Source: Ottowia sp. (GTDB lineage Bacteria > Pseudomonadota > Gammaproteobacteria > Burkholderiales > Burkholderiaceae_C). From it: 64,000 nt of DNA. Made by a program: the position numbers and the translations under genes. Positions 48,216 through 59,374 of the stretch are shown here, piece after piece; within the stretch, counting starts at the first letter, position 1, and each line of letters begins with the position of its first letter. Below the pieces are notes generated by a model. That model saw nothing but the letters and a program-made list of their open reading frames with translations. It did no database searches and had not been told where the DNA came from. The stretch covers positions 1,054,001-1,118,000 of the forward strand of contig NZ_JADJCO010000005.1 of NCBI RefSeq assembly GCF_016703145.1, in the 5' to 3' direction.

Positions 48216-51040
48216 GCCTGAAACCCTGGCGCGAGATCGCCGAACCCCATGCCGACGTGCGCGAAGGCAAGTTCCAGCAGGCCGAGTTCGCGGCCGATTT
48301 GTCGCGCGTGCATGCGGGCACGGCCAATGCCGAATACCAGAACCCGGCGCTGTTTTTTCAGCGCACTTTCATCACCGAAGGCATGCACTTGTTGCTCAAT
48401 TCGGTGGTCAAGCGCCTGGCGGGCCAGGGGGGCGATCCGGTCATTCAGCTTCAAACGGCCTTTGGTGGCGGCAAGACGCACACCATGCTGGCCGTCTATC
48501 ACCTGGCCAAGGGCGAAGCGCCCGCCAGTGATTTGCAGGGCGTGCCCGCCATCCTTGATGCGGCAGGCGTGACGGAACTGCCGAAGGCGCGCATTGCAGT
48601 GCTCGACGGCATCAAGTCTTCGCCCAACCAGCCGGTGGTGAGGGATGGGCAGAGCATTCGCACCTTGTGGGGCGATCTGGCATGGCAACTGGGCGGCGCC
48701 GAGGGTTATGCGCGGGTGGCGGATGCCGATGCTTCGGGCACATCGCCGGGCAAGGAGGTGCTGGCCGATCTGTTGGGCCGCTACGCGCCCTGCGTGATCC
48801 TGATCGACGAGTTGGTGGCCTATGTGCGTCAGTTCGAGGAGGGCAAGGCGCTGACGGGCGGCACCTTCGATTCGAACCTGAGCTTTGTGCAGGCGCTGAC
48901 GGAGGCGCTGAAGGCCGTGCCGACCGCGGTGCTGCTGGCCTCTTTGCCGGAGTCCAAAAAGGAGGCGGGCAGCGAGCGCGGGGAGAAGGCGCTGGCTTCG
49001 CTGTCGCACTACTTTGGCCGCATTCAGGCGCTGTGGAAGCCGGTGGCGACCGAGGAAGCGTTCGAGATCGTGCGCCGCCGCCTGTTCAGCAACATCAACG
49101 ACAAGTTGGCGATGGAGTCGGTCTGCCGGGCGTTCGCGGACTACTACATCGCCCATCGCGACGACTTTCCGCAAGAAACGCAGGACAGCAAGTACCTGGA
49201 ACGGCTGGTGCGCGCCTACCCGATTCACCCCGAGGTGTTCGACCGCCTGTACGAGGACTGGTCGACGCTGGACAACTTTCAGCGCACGCGCGGCGTGCTG
49301 AAGTTGATGGCCACGGTAATCCACCGCCTGTGGGTCGATGGCAACAACGACCCGCTGATCATGCCCGGCAGCTTTCCGCTGATGGATGTCAGCACCTTGA
49401 ACGAGGTGATTTACTACCTGCCGCAGGGCTGGACGCCGGTGATCGAGCGCGACGTGGACGGCGAGCGTTCGGAAACCTGGGAGATCGAGAACAAGGACAC
49501 CCGCTTTGGCAGCGTGCAAGCCTGCCGCCGCACCGCGCGCACGATTTTCCTGGGCAGCGCGCCCAGCACATCGAGCCAGGGCGTGCGCGGGGTGGAACTG
49601 GAGCGCGTCATCCTGGGTGTGGCCCAACCGGGGCAGCAGCCCAGCCTGTTCAAGGATGCGCTGCGCCGCCTGGGCGACCGACTGCATTACCTGAACGCCG
49701 CCAACAACCGCTTCTGGCTGGACACGCGCCCGAACCTGCGGCGCGAGATGGAAGAGCGCAAGCGCCGCTTTCAAGACCGGGAAGACGTGTTCCCCGCCAT
49801 CCGCGACCGTGTGAACAAGAGCTTTGCCGTCGGGGTGTTTGGCGGCATCCACGTCTTCACCGGCAGCGGCGACGTGCCCGACGACTGGGCGCTGCGGCTG
49901 GTGGTGCTGCCGCCGGACGCGGCCTTCAGCAAGAGCGGCCAGAGCCTGGCCACCGAGCGCGCGACCGAGATCCTGAAAAAGCGTGGCGACCAGCCGCGCT
50001 TCAAGCAGAACCGCCTGATCTTCGTGGCGGCGGACTACGACAGCGTGAGCCGCCTGAAAGACCACGTGCGCTCGCAGCTCGCGTGGTGCAGCATCGTCGT
50101 TGACTACAAGGACAACCGCATCGTTCTCGACAACCTGATGGCCCAGCAGGCGCAGGCCAGTCTGGATCAGGCCGAAGAAACGGTGCGGCGCATGATCCGC
50201 GAGACCTACAAGTGGCTGCTGGCGCCGGTGCAGGAGGCGCGGCCCGGCAAGGGCTTGTTGCCCATGCAGTGGGAGCATTTCGCGCTCAACCCAGGGGCGC
50301 CGAGCACCGCGCAGGAGATCGAGCGCGTGCTCAAGGACAACGAGCTGCTCATCAGCGAATGGGCACCCATCCATCTGGCCAAGATGCTCAAGGACTGGTT
50401 CTGGAAGGACGACGCCAAGGAGGTCGGCGCGCTCAACGTCTGGCAGCAGAGCTGTCAGCAGCTGTTCTTGCCGCGGTTGAAGGACGACACGGTCTTTCAG
50501 ATGACGATGGCGGCGGGCGCCGAAAGCCGCGATTTCTTCGGCTTCGCGCAGGGCAAGGACGATGGGCGCTACGTCGGGTTCAGCTACGGCAAGCGCACGT
50601 CGCTGATCATGGATGCGTCGCTGAGGCTGATCGAACCCCTTGCCGCGGCAGCCTACATGGAGAGCCTGCGCGCGGCGGAGGAAGCATCGCGCACCAAGCC
50701 TGTCGATACGGGTACGGGTGCAACGACCGTCTTGGTGACCGGAGACGGTCGCATCCCCCCACACGTCAAGGATTCCGGCAAGGGCGGCGGAGCGGCCGGC
50801 GCCAAGAAGCAGTTCTACGCCAGCATCGACCTCGACCCGATCCAGGCCAAGCGGCAGTTTGCCGATCTGGTGGACGAAGTCGTGCAGCAGTTCACCCTGC
50901 GCCCCGGCGTGAGGGTGCGGATCGCCGTCGAGATTCAGGCCGAATCCCCGACCGGCTTCGACGACGGTCTTCAGCGCGCCGTGAAAGAGAACTGCAACGT
51001 GCTGAGGTTCAAGAGCGCGGAATTCGAGGCGGGTGAATGA
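48212..51040 (+). CDS. DUF499 ATPase, defence-type
   Basis: A 942-residue P-loop ATPase of the DUF499 family, found with DNA methyltransferases (often DUF1156) and nucleases in antiviral gene clusters. It begins SLKPWREIAEPHADVREGKF. Walker A is TAFGGGKTHTM (about residue 85-95), Walker B CVILIDELVAYVRQF, and a sensor-like LLASLPES follows. The C-terminus VRIAVEIQAESPTGFDDGLQ to KSAEFEAGE is the normal family end, so the gene is intact. The start overlaps the DUF1016 stop. It is the only whole gene of the old operon, and its promoter is now separated by an IS element and an inversion. Confidence 0.9.
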   Translation: MSLKPWREIAEPHADVREGKFQQAEFAADLSRVHAGTANAEYQNPALFFQRTFITEGMHLLLNSVVKRLAGQGGDPVIQLQTAFGGGKTHTMLAVYHLAKGEAPASDLQGVPAILDAAGVTELPKARIAVLDGIKSSPNQPVVRDGQSIRTLWGDLAWQLGGAEGYARVADADASGTSPGKEVLADLLGRYAPCVILIDELVAYVRQFEEGKALTGGTFDSNLSFVQALTEALKAVPTAVLLASLPESKKEAGSERGEKALASLSHYFGRIQALWKPVATEEAFEIVRRRLFSNINDKLAMESVCRAFADYYIAHRDDFPQETQDSKYLERLVRAYPIHPEVFDRLYEDWSTLDNFQRTRGVLKLMATVIHRLWVDGNNDPLIMPGSFPLMDVSTLNEVIYYLPQGWTPVIERDVDGERSETWEIENKDTRFGSVQACRRTARTIFLGSAPSTSSQGVRGVELERVILGVAQPGQQPSLFKDALRRLGDRLHYLNAANNRFWLDTRPNLRREMEERKRRFQDREDVFPAIRDRVNKSFAVGVFGGIHVFTGSGDVPDDWALRLVVLPPDAAFSKSGQSLATERATEILKKRGDQPRFKQNRLIFVAADYDSVSRLKDHVRSQLAWCSIVVDYKDNRIVLDNLMAQQAQASLDQAEETVRRMIRETYKWLLAPVQEARPGKGLLPMQWEHFALNPGAPSTAQEIERVLKDNELLISEWAPIHLAKMLKDWFWKDDAKEVGALNVWQQSCQQLFLPRLKDDTVFQMTMAAGAESRDFFGFAQGKDDGRYVGFSYGKRTSLIMDASLRLIEPLAAAAYMESLRAAEEASRTKPVDTGTGATTVLVTGDGRIPPHVKDSGKGGGAAGAKKQFYASIDLDPIQAKRQFADLVDEVVQQFTLRPGVRVRIAVEIQAESPTGFDDGLQRAVKENCNVLRFKSAEFEAGE

Positions 51041-51108
51041 ACGCCTCCAAAGTCTTCGATAGACACGCAGGTAACCCTTTCGCGACGACACACGCAGAAC
51101 GGACCTGA
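51037..51108 (+). pseudogene. probable 5' stub of a lost downstream gene
   Basis: ATG at 51037 overlaps the DUF499 stop (ATGA), the coupling used throughout this operon. The frame reads NASKVFDRHAGNPFATT and stops at 51108. DUF499 operons usually continue with more genes, so this may be the truncated start of the next one. It is too short to identify. Confidence 0.4.
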
Positions 51109-51133
51109 AGCCGGGGTGGCGCGCGGAACCCAC

Positions 51134-51166
51134 AAACGAAAACGCCCAACCGAGAACGGTTGGGCG
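51134..51166 (-). terminator. terminator of tRNA-Ala
   Basis: CGCCCAACCG and CGGTTGGGCG pair around four bases, followed on the minus strand by TTTTCGTTTG. Confidence 0.8.
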
Positions 51167-51174
51167 CTGAATAG

Positions 51175-51250
<76 letters not shown>

Positions 51251-51265
51251 ACGAAGATCGCTAGT

Positions 51266-51480
51266 TTAGCGCGATCCGGGCAGGCGCGCGCGGCGCACCG
51301 ACGCCATCCGCTGCACGACGCCGCCGAGCCGATCGATCTCCTCGTGGGTCTTGTAGAACGCCAGCGAAGGACGCACCGTGGTCTCCACCCCGAAGCGCCA
51401 CGGGATCGGCTGCTCGCAATGGTGACCGGTGCGCACGGCGATGCCCTCCTCGGCCAGGCCGCTCGTGGCCGCTTTCAGGC
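51266..51480 (-). pseudogene. cysteine desulfurase/class V aminotransferase C-terminal fragment
   Basis: The minus strand reads SGLAEEGIAVRTGHHCEQPI, FGVETTVRPSLAFYKTHEEI and DRLGGVV, the conserved C-terminus of SufS-like enzymes including the active-site Cys loop region (RTGHHC). The PLP domain and the rest are missing and the fragment is cut at the tatD end. It is a relic of about 70 codons. Confidence 0.7.
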
Positions 51481-52314
51481 CGCGCCCGGCAGGGCCAGCC
51501 GGGGCAGGGCCGCCCGCGCGTTGGCGCTGGTCACGGCCGCCCATTCCTCCACCGTCACGCCGCGCAGCCCGGCCACCACGGCGGCGATGCGGGGCAGTTC
51601 GCCCGGCTCGTTGCGGCCCTGGCGCTGGCCGGCGGCGCGCTGGTCGGCGGTGGCGTAGAGCCAGTGCGGCGGAATGTCGGGCGCGTCGGTTTCCATGACG
51701 ATGGCCCCGGCGGGCAACTCGGCGGCGAGCGTGCGCAGGCGCGTGGCGCGCTCGTAGGTCGCCGCGCCGCCGAAGCCGAGCCTGAAGCCCAAGCCCAGCA
51801 GGGCGTCGGCCTGCTGCCGGCTGCCGCTGAAGGCGTGGGCGATGCCGCCAGGCACCGCGATGTCGCGCAGCCCCTTGAGCACCTGATCGACCGAGCGCCG
51901 CACGTGCAGGATCACCGGCAGACCGTGCCGGCGCGCCAGCCTGAGCTGCTCGCGGTAGAAGCGCTCCTGCCGCTCGCGCAGCGGGCCCGTGGCCAGCTCG
52001 GGCACGAAGTAGTCGAGCCCGATCTCGCCCACGGCGACCAGGCGCGGATCGCCAGCGTGGACGTGCAGCGCTTCGTCCAGCCGCGCCAGCGCGTCGTCGG
52101 CCGCGCGCGCCATGTACAGCGGGTGGATGCCCAGCGCGTAGGCGTCGCCGAAGCGGTGCGCCAGCGCCCGCACCGGCTCGAACGCGGCCGCCTCGACCGC
52201 CGGGATGACGCAGATTGCTACGTTTTCAATAGCTGCCCGCGCACGAACGGCGCCGGTATCGGGCCCAAACTCCTCCGCATCAAGATGGCAGTGGGTGTCG
52301 ATCCAGGTCGGCAT
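51475..52314 (-). CDS. TatD-family metal-dependent hydrolase
   Basis: The 279-residue TIM-barrel enzyme belongs to the TatD DNase family. Metal ligands are the HxH of WIDTHCHLDAEEF, the Glu of VAVGEIGLDYF, the His of PVILHVRRS, the His of GGIAHAFSGS and the Asp of VMETDAPDIPP. TatD proteins act as 3'-5' exonucleases and in quality control. The start at 52314 is the Met of PTWIDTHCHL. Codons 15-33 (FGPDTGAVRARAAIENVAI) come from a dispersed repeat copy read in frame, between the first metal motif and the next strand. Confidence 0.88.
   Translation of the reverse strand: MPTWIDTHCHLDAEEFGPDTGAVRARAAIENVAICVIPAVEAAAFEPVRALAHRFGDAYALGIHPLYMARAADDALARLDEALHVHAGDPRLVAVGEIGLDYFVPELATGPLRERQERFYREQLRLARRHGLPVILHVRRSVDQVLKGLRDIAVPGGIAHAFSGSRQQADALLGLGFRLGFGGAATYERATRLRTLAAELPAGAIVMETDAPDIPPHWLYATADQRAAGQRQGRNEPGELPRIAAVVAGLRGVTVEEWAAVTSANARAALPRLALPGAA
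52215..52272 (-). repeat. dispersed hairpin repeat, copy 14, inside tatD
   Basis: On the minus strand GAGTTTGGGCCCGATACC, GGCGCCGTTCGTGCGCGGG and AGCTATTGAAAACGTAGC (GCTA/TAGC) follow in order and keep the tatD frame, in the same phase as the dnaX copy. Confidence 0.8.
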
Positions 52315-52364
52315 GGGCGCATCATGCCCGAGAACGCCACGCCGCCGCCCAACCGTGATACCGT

Positions 52365-53309
52365 GTGGCTTGTCGTCGTCACGAAGTCCGGGTGACCCCA
52401 TGCGTCGAACCGCGCTGTACAGCCGATCCTCCCCCGCCGCGCCGCCGCCGGAACCCGCCGCCTCCCCGCGGCCGACGCCGCGCCCCGCCCCCCTGGCGCC
52501 AGCGCCTGGCCGCCGCGCTGCGCCACCCCGGCCTGTTGTGGACGGCGGTCGGCGCGCTGGCCCTGGGGCCGGCGCTGACCCACAGCCCCTGGTTCAACCC
52601 CGCGCCGCGCCAGCTGACGCAGGACGACATCAACGCCGCCGTCCTGCACACGCTGCAGAACAAGGCGCTGCCCTCGCAAGCGGCGCGCGCGGCGGCGATG
52701 GTGGGGCCGTCGCTGGTGCGCGTGGAGGGCCTCGTGGAAGGCCGCAAGGACAAGAAGGGCCACGCCGAGATGGGGCGCGGCGTGGGCACCGGCGTGGTCA
52801 TCATCGACAACGGCACCATCTTGACCAACCTGCACGTGGTGCAGGGCGCCCAGCGCATCACCGTGACCTTCGCCGACGGCCTGGAAAGCCCCGCCGGCAT
52901 CCTCAACATCCAGCCCGAGAACGACCTGGCCGTGCTGCGTGCCCACCGCATTCCGGACGACCTGCACGCCGCCACCATGCGCTCCACGGGCGACTTGGCG
53001 CCGGGCGACGAGGTGGTGGCCATCGGCTTTCCGTTCGGCATCGGCCCATCGGTGTCGGCCGGCGTGGTCTCGGGCCTGAAGCGCAGCCTGCGCTCGCCCG
53101 AGGGCGGCCAGCAGATGAGCAACCTGATCCAGTTCGACGCCGCCGCCAATCCCGGCAATTCGGGCGGGCCGCTGATCACCATGGACGGCCAGGTGGTCGG
53201 CATCGTCACCGCCATCCTCAACCCCACGACGGCGCGCACTTTCCTGGGCATCGGCTTTGCCGTGCCGATCGAGAACGCCGCCACGGCGGCCGGCCAGCCG
53301 CCGTTCTGA
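52365..53309 (+). CDS. S1C-family (trypsin-like) serine protease
   Basis: A membrane-anchored serine protease related to DegP/DegS but without a PDZ domain. After a Pro/Arg-rich start, one helix (LLWTAVGALALGPALTH) anchors it. The triad is His in ILTNLHVVQGAQ, Asp in ENDLAVLRAHR and Ser in NPGNSGGPLITMDGQVVGIV. The start is uncertain: the frame opens with GTG at 52365 and another GTG at 52392, neither with a clear ribosome site. It is divergent from tatD and lies 23 bp before the MoxR gene. Confidence 0.8.
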   Translation: MACRRHEVRVTPCVEPRCTADPPPPRRRRNPPPPRGRRRAPPPWRQRLAAALRHPGLLWTAVGALALGPALTHSPWFNPAPRQLTQDDINAAVLHTLQNKALPSQAARAAAMVGPSLVRVEGLVEGRKDKKGHAEMGRGVGTGVVIIDNGTILTNLHVVQGAQRITVTFADGLESPAGILNIQPENDLAVLRAHRIPDDLHAATMRSTGDLAPGDEVVAIGFPFGIGPSVSAGVVSGLKRSLRSPEGGQQMSNLIQFDAAANPGNSGGPLITMDGQVVGIVTAILNPTTARTFLGIGFAVPIENAATAAGQPPF

Positions 53310-53332
53310 CTTTTCCCCTGGAGCGCTCCCCC

Positions 53333-54348
<1,016 letters not shown>

Positions 54349-54352
<4 letters not shown>

Positions 54353-55362
54353 TCGATTGGCCGCGCCGGACAGCGCCGCCCCACGCGGTGCCCAACCGGC
54401 CGCGCCCGGCCGATCAGGCCGACGCTCCCGGCCGCGCCGAGCAGGTGCTGCGCCGGCTCGAGTGGACGGTGCTCAAGCGCCTCGACGGCGCGCTGCAGGG
54501 CGACTGGCGCACGCTGATGCGCGGCGCCGGGCTCGACCTGGCCGACCTGCGCGAATACCAGCTGCACGACGACGTGCGCCACATCGACTGGAACGTCACC
54601 GCCCGCCTGCGGCAGCCGCACGTGCGCGTCTTCAGCGAGGACCGGGAGATGGCGGCGTGGTTCCTGCTGGACCTCAGCCCGTCGGTGGACTTCGGCTCCG
54701 GCGCGCAGCCCAAGCGCCAGGTGTCGGCCGAGTTCGTCGCCGTCATCGCGCGCCTGCTCACGCGCCACGGCAACCGCGTGGGCGCCCTGCTCTACGGCGC
54801 CGACGTCGAGGCCGTGATCCCCGCGCGCGCCAGCCGGCAGCACGTGCTGCACCTGCTGCAGCGCATGCTGGCGCGGCCCCAGCCCGTCCCGGCCGGCCCC
54901 GGCGGCGCCACGCGCCTGTCCGACCTGCTGCGCGCTGGCGCGCAGGCGATCCGGCGGCGCTCCACGGTGTTCGTGGTGTCGGACTTCATCAGCGAGCCCG
55001 GCTGGGACCGGCCGCTGGCGCAGCTGGCCCTGCGCCACGACGTGGTGGCCGTGCGCCTGCTCGACCCTCTGGAGCGCGAGCTGCCCGACCTGGGCCTGGT
55101 CACCCTGCGCGACGCCGAGACCGGCGAGCACCTGCTGGTGGACACGCACGACGGCGCCTTCCGCCGCCGCTTCGCCGCCGCCGCCGCCCGGCGCGAGGCC
55201 GCGTTGCACGCCGCGCTGGCGCGCGCCGGCGTGGACGCGCTGGAGCTGGCCACCGACGGCGACCTGGCCGGCGCCATCGTGCGCTTCACCGACCTGCGCC
55301 GCCAGCGCGTCCGCCTGGCCGCCGGGGCGGGCTTGCCCGCGCACCTGCGCAAACCGGCCTGA
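54349..55362 (+). CDS. DUF58 domain protein
   Basis: A 337-residue protein with the DUF58 signature: REYQLHDDVRHIDWNVTARL followed by VFSEDREMAAWFLLDLSPSV, which starts a VWA-like fold. The MoxR gene upstream is coupled by ATGA and a VWA protein follows. The trio resembles the Bat/aerotolerance clusters, though the client is unknown. Confidence 0.9.
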
Positions 55363-55397
55363 AGGGCGAAAATGAGCCCGCACCACGCCCCGCGACC

Positions 55398-56492
55398 ATG
55401 AACCCGACCTGGCCCGCCTTCCTGAAGTGGCCTGCGGCCCTGCCGCAGCCCCACTTCCTGTGGCCGCAGTTCCTGTGGCTGCTGCTGCTGCTGCCCGTGC
55501 TGGTGCTGCTGTACCTGTGGCTGCAGCGGCGCAAGCGCAAGCTGGCCGTGCGCTACGCCAGCCTGTCTCTCGTGCGGGAAGCGCTGGGCCAGGGCCCCGG
55601 CTGGCGCCGCCACCTGCCGCCGCTGCTGCTGCTGGCGGCGCTGGCGGCCCTGCTGCTGGCCAGCGCGCGGCCGGTGGCCGTGGTGGCGCTGCCGTCCAAC
55701 CAGCAGACCATCGTGCTGGCCATGGACGTGTCGGGCAGCATGCGCGCCTCCGACGTCGAGCCCAACCGGCTGGTGGCGGCGCAGAACGCGGCAAAGACCT
55801 TCCTGGCCGAGCTGCCGCGCGACGTCAAGGTCGGCATCGTCGCCTTCGCCGGCTCGGCGCAGGTGGCGCAGCAGCCCACGGTCAACCGCGAGGACCTCGT
55901 CACCGCGATCGACCGCTTCCAGTTACAGCGCGCCACGGCCACCGGCAACGCCTTGGTCATCTCGCTGGCCACGCTATTTCCCAACGCCGGCATCGAGCTG
56001 CAGCAGCTCAGCCTCGATCGCCTGCGCGGCGGCATGGGCCGCTCGCTGGACCAGGCGCCGCCCAGGCAGAACGAGTTCATCCCGGTGCCGCCGGGCTCGT
56101 ACAGCTCGGCCGCCATCATCATGCTGACCGACGGCCAGCGCACCACGGGCGTGGACCCGCTCGACGCCGCGCGGATGGTCGCCGACCGCGGCGTGCGCGT
56201 GTACACGGTGGGCATCGGCACGGTGGACGGCGACACCATCGGCTTCGACGGCTGGTCGATGCGCGTGCGGCTGGACGAGGAAACCCTCAAGGCCATCGCC
56301 CACAAGACCGCCGGCGAGTACTACTACGCCGGCACCGCGCAGGACCTGAAGAAGGTCTACCAGAACCTCAGCAGCCGCCTGACGCTGGAGAAGAAGGAGA
56401 CCGAGGTGTCCGCCCTGTTCGCCCTGGCCGGCGCCGCGCTGGCGCTGCTGGCGGGCGGGCTGTCGCTGCTGTGGTTCGGGCGGGTGCTGTAG
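55398..56492 (+). CDS. VWA-domain membrane protein (BatA-like)
   Basis: The 364-residue protein has two N-terminal membrane helices (FLWLLLLLPVLVLLYLWL and LLLLAALAALLLASARP), a VWA domain with the MIDAS motif DVSGSMRASD and IIMLTDGQRTTG, and a C-terminal helix (LFALAGAALALLAGGLSLLW). This is the BatA layout. It should bind divalent metal and act with the MoxR ATPase and DUF58 protein encoded just upstream. Confidence 0.9.
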   Translation: MNPTWPAFLKWPAALPQPHFLWPQFLWLLLLLPVLVLLYLWLQRRKRKLAVRYASLSLVREALGQGPGWRRHLPPLLLLAALAALLLASARPVAVVALPSNQQTIVLAMDVSGSMRASDVEPNRLVAAQNAAKTFLAELPRDVKVGIVAFAGSAQVAQQPTVNREDLVTAIDRFQLQRATATGNALVISLATLFPNAGIELQQLSLDRLRGGMGRSLDQAPPRQNEFIPVPPGSYSSAAIIMLTDGQRTTGVDPLDAARMVADRGVRVYTVGIGTVDGDTIGFDGWSMRVRLDEETLKAIAHKTAGEYYYAGTAQDLKKVYQNLSSRLTLEKKETEVSALFALAGAALALLAGGLSLLWFGRVL

Positions 56493-56510
56493 CCGCCGCG
56501 CCCGCGCGGA

Positions 56511-56575
56511 TATTTGAAAGAAATCGGCCTTCAGCGCCTGCCCAGCAAGCGCGAGAAGCTATCGATATGAGAGTA
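56511..56575 (+). repeat. dispersed hairpin repeat, copy 15
   Basis: TATTTGAAAGAAATCGGCC, CAGCGCCTGCCCAGCAAGC and AGCTATCGATATGAGAGTAG follow in order between the converging VWA and GNAT genes. Confidence 0.75.
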
Positions 56576-56614
56576 GATTGCGCGCCGCACCGAGATGGCA
56601 CAACGGGTCGCCGC

Positions 56615-57142
56615 TCAGCCGGTGGCGTTGAACGCCGCGCTGTAGGCCACCGTGCCGGTGGGCACGGCTCCGTCCTGCATGGCCAGCGCCATGAAGTAGT
56701 CAGGCGGCACGCCTGGCAGCACCAGGCGCGGGTCGGCCCGGAAGCCGAAGCGCTGGTAATAAGCTGGCTCGCCCAGCAGCACGCAGCCCCTGGCCTGGCG
56801 TGCGCGCAGGCTGTCCAGTGCCGCGCGCATCAGATGCCCGCCGAGGCCCTGGCCCTGGCACCGCGGCAGCACCGAGATCGGCCCCAGCCCGTACCAGCCG
56901 ACGTCGCGTCCATCGACCGTCACGAGCGACACCGCGACATGGCCGACGACCTCGCCGCCACATTCAGCCACCAACGACACCGCGAGCTGCCCCACCGCGC
57001 GCAGGGCGCCGACGATGAGATGCTCGGTGTGCGAGCTGTGCGGCGCCTGCGCGAACGCGGCGCGCGTCGCGGCCTCGATGGCCCGGGCGTCGGCGGCGGC
57101 CTCGGGTCGCAGCGTGCACGAAGCGGGCATTGGCATGCTCAT
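56615..57142 (-). CDS. GNAT-family N-acetyltransferase
   Basis: A 175-residue acetyltransferase resembling the YhbS type: GEVVGHVAVSLVTV, then the acetyl-CoA loop VLPRCQGQGLGGHLM and a late AYYQRFGFRADP. The acceptor is unknown. It starts 4 bp after lolD and is probably the last gene of the lolC-lolD unit. Confidence 0.88.
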   Translation of the reverse strand: MSMPMPASCTLRPEAAADARAIEAATRAAFAQAPHSSHTEHLIVGALRAVGQLAVSLVAECGGEVVGHVAVSLVTVDGRDVGWYGLGPISVLPRCQGQGLGGHLMRAALDSLRARQARGCVLLGEPAYYQRFGFRADPRLVLPGVPPDYFMALAMQDGAVPTGTVAYSAAFNATG

Positions 57143-57146
57143 TCGC

Positions 57147-57867
<721 letters not shown>

Positions 57868-57875
<8 letters not shown>

Positions 57876-59136
57876 AGCGCAGCGCCTCGGCCGGATTGAC
57901 GCGGCTGGCGCGCCAGCTCGGGTAAATGGTCGCCACGAAGGACAGCAGCAGCGAGATCACCCCGATCGGCACGATGTCGCTGGCCTGCGGGTCGCTGGGC
58001 ATCTTGCTGATGAGGTAGATGTCCTTGGGCAGGAAGCTGGCGCGAAACAGCTGCTCCAGCGCCGGCACGATGACGTCGATGTTGAAAGCGATGAGCAGGC
58101 CCAGCGCCAGCCCCCCCAGCGTGCCGATCACCCCCACCAGCGCGCCCTGCACGACGAAGATGCGCATGATGCTGCCGGGGCTGGCGCCCAGGGTGCGCAG
58201 GATGGCGATGTCGGCGCGCTTGTCCTGCACCGTCATCACCAGCGTGCTGACCAGGTTGAAGGCCGCCACGGCGACGATGAGGGTGAGGATGATGAACATC
58301 ATGCGTTTTTCAAGCTGCACGGCGGCGAACCAAGTGCGGTTCTGGCGCGTCCAGTCCAGCAGCAGCAGGTGGCCCGACAGCGTGCCAGCCAGTTCGTCGG
58401 TGACCTGCCGCGCGCGGTGCAGGTCGCGCAGCTTCAGGCGGATGCCGGTGGGCCCCTCGAGGCGGAAGATGCGCGCCGCGTCGTCGATGTGCAGCATGGT
58501 CAGGGCCGAGTCGTACTCGTAGTGGCCCGAGCTGAAGGTGCCCACCACCGTCATCTGCTTCAGGCGCGGCACCACGCCGGCGGGCGTGACCTGGCCGCTG
58601 GGCGCGATCAGCGTGACCCGGTCGCCCTCGCCCACGCCCAGCTTGCGCGCCAGGTCGCTGCCCAGCAGGATGCCGAACTGGCCCGGCACCAGCCTGGGCA
58701 GCACGGTGTCCTTGAGCTGCGCGGCCACGTCGGTCACGCCGGGCTCCAGCGCCGGGTCGATGCCGCGCACGATGGCGCCCTGCATCGTCTCGCCGCGCGC
58801 CAGCAGGCCCTGCGCGCCGACGAAGGGCGCGGCGCCGACCACCTCGGGGTGCTGGCGCACCTCCGACAGCGTGCGCGCCGGGTCGGGCAGCGCCTGGCCG
58901 TCGGGCGAGAACACCTCGACGTGCGAGATCACGCTGAGCATGCGGCCGGCCACGTCCTTCTGGAAGCCGTTCATCACGCTCAGCACGATGATCAGCGCCG
59001 CCACGCCCAGGGCGATGCCCAGCATGGACGCGGCCGAGATGAAGGAGATGAAACCGTTGCGCCGCGTCGCCCGCCCGGCGCGCGTGTAGCGCCAGCCGAG
59101 CAGCATTTCGTAGGGCAGGCGGGAGGTCAGGGGCAT
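57868..59136 (-). CDS. lolC: lipoprotein-releasing system permease LolC/E
   Basis: A 422-residue inner-membrane permease with one helix near the start (FISFISAASMLGIALGVAALIIVLSVMNGF), a large periplasmic domain and three C-terminal helices (MFIILTLIVAVAAFNLVSTL and following). The start YEMLLGWRYTR and end RVNPAEALRYE are standard for LolC/E. With only one permease gene adjoining lolD, it may work as a homodimer (LolF-like) or with a second gene elsewhere. Confidence 0.93.
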
Positions 59137-59374
59137 CGGGATTCAGGTCGGGACACGGCCGGGATTGTGGCATCCCGGACAATACTCACCCTGAGCGGCG
59201 ATTGACCGCTTGCCAACTTCAAGAGAGCCGCGTGAACACCGATTCCTGCAGCTTCGACGACGCTCACCTGAGACGTGACCGCGCTACGCACCCGCCAGCA
59301 CCGCGCTCGCCGCGCCATGCCTGCCACGCCGATCACGGCACTGGCGGGCGCGTTCAACCACCGCTCAGGCTGAC

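Noticed and set aside
48140..51133. A 997-codon frame opposite DUF499
   Set aside because: It mirrors the DUF499 coding region and has no recognisable motif; DUF499 is well supported.
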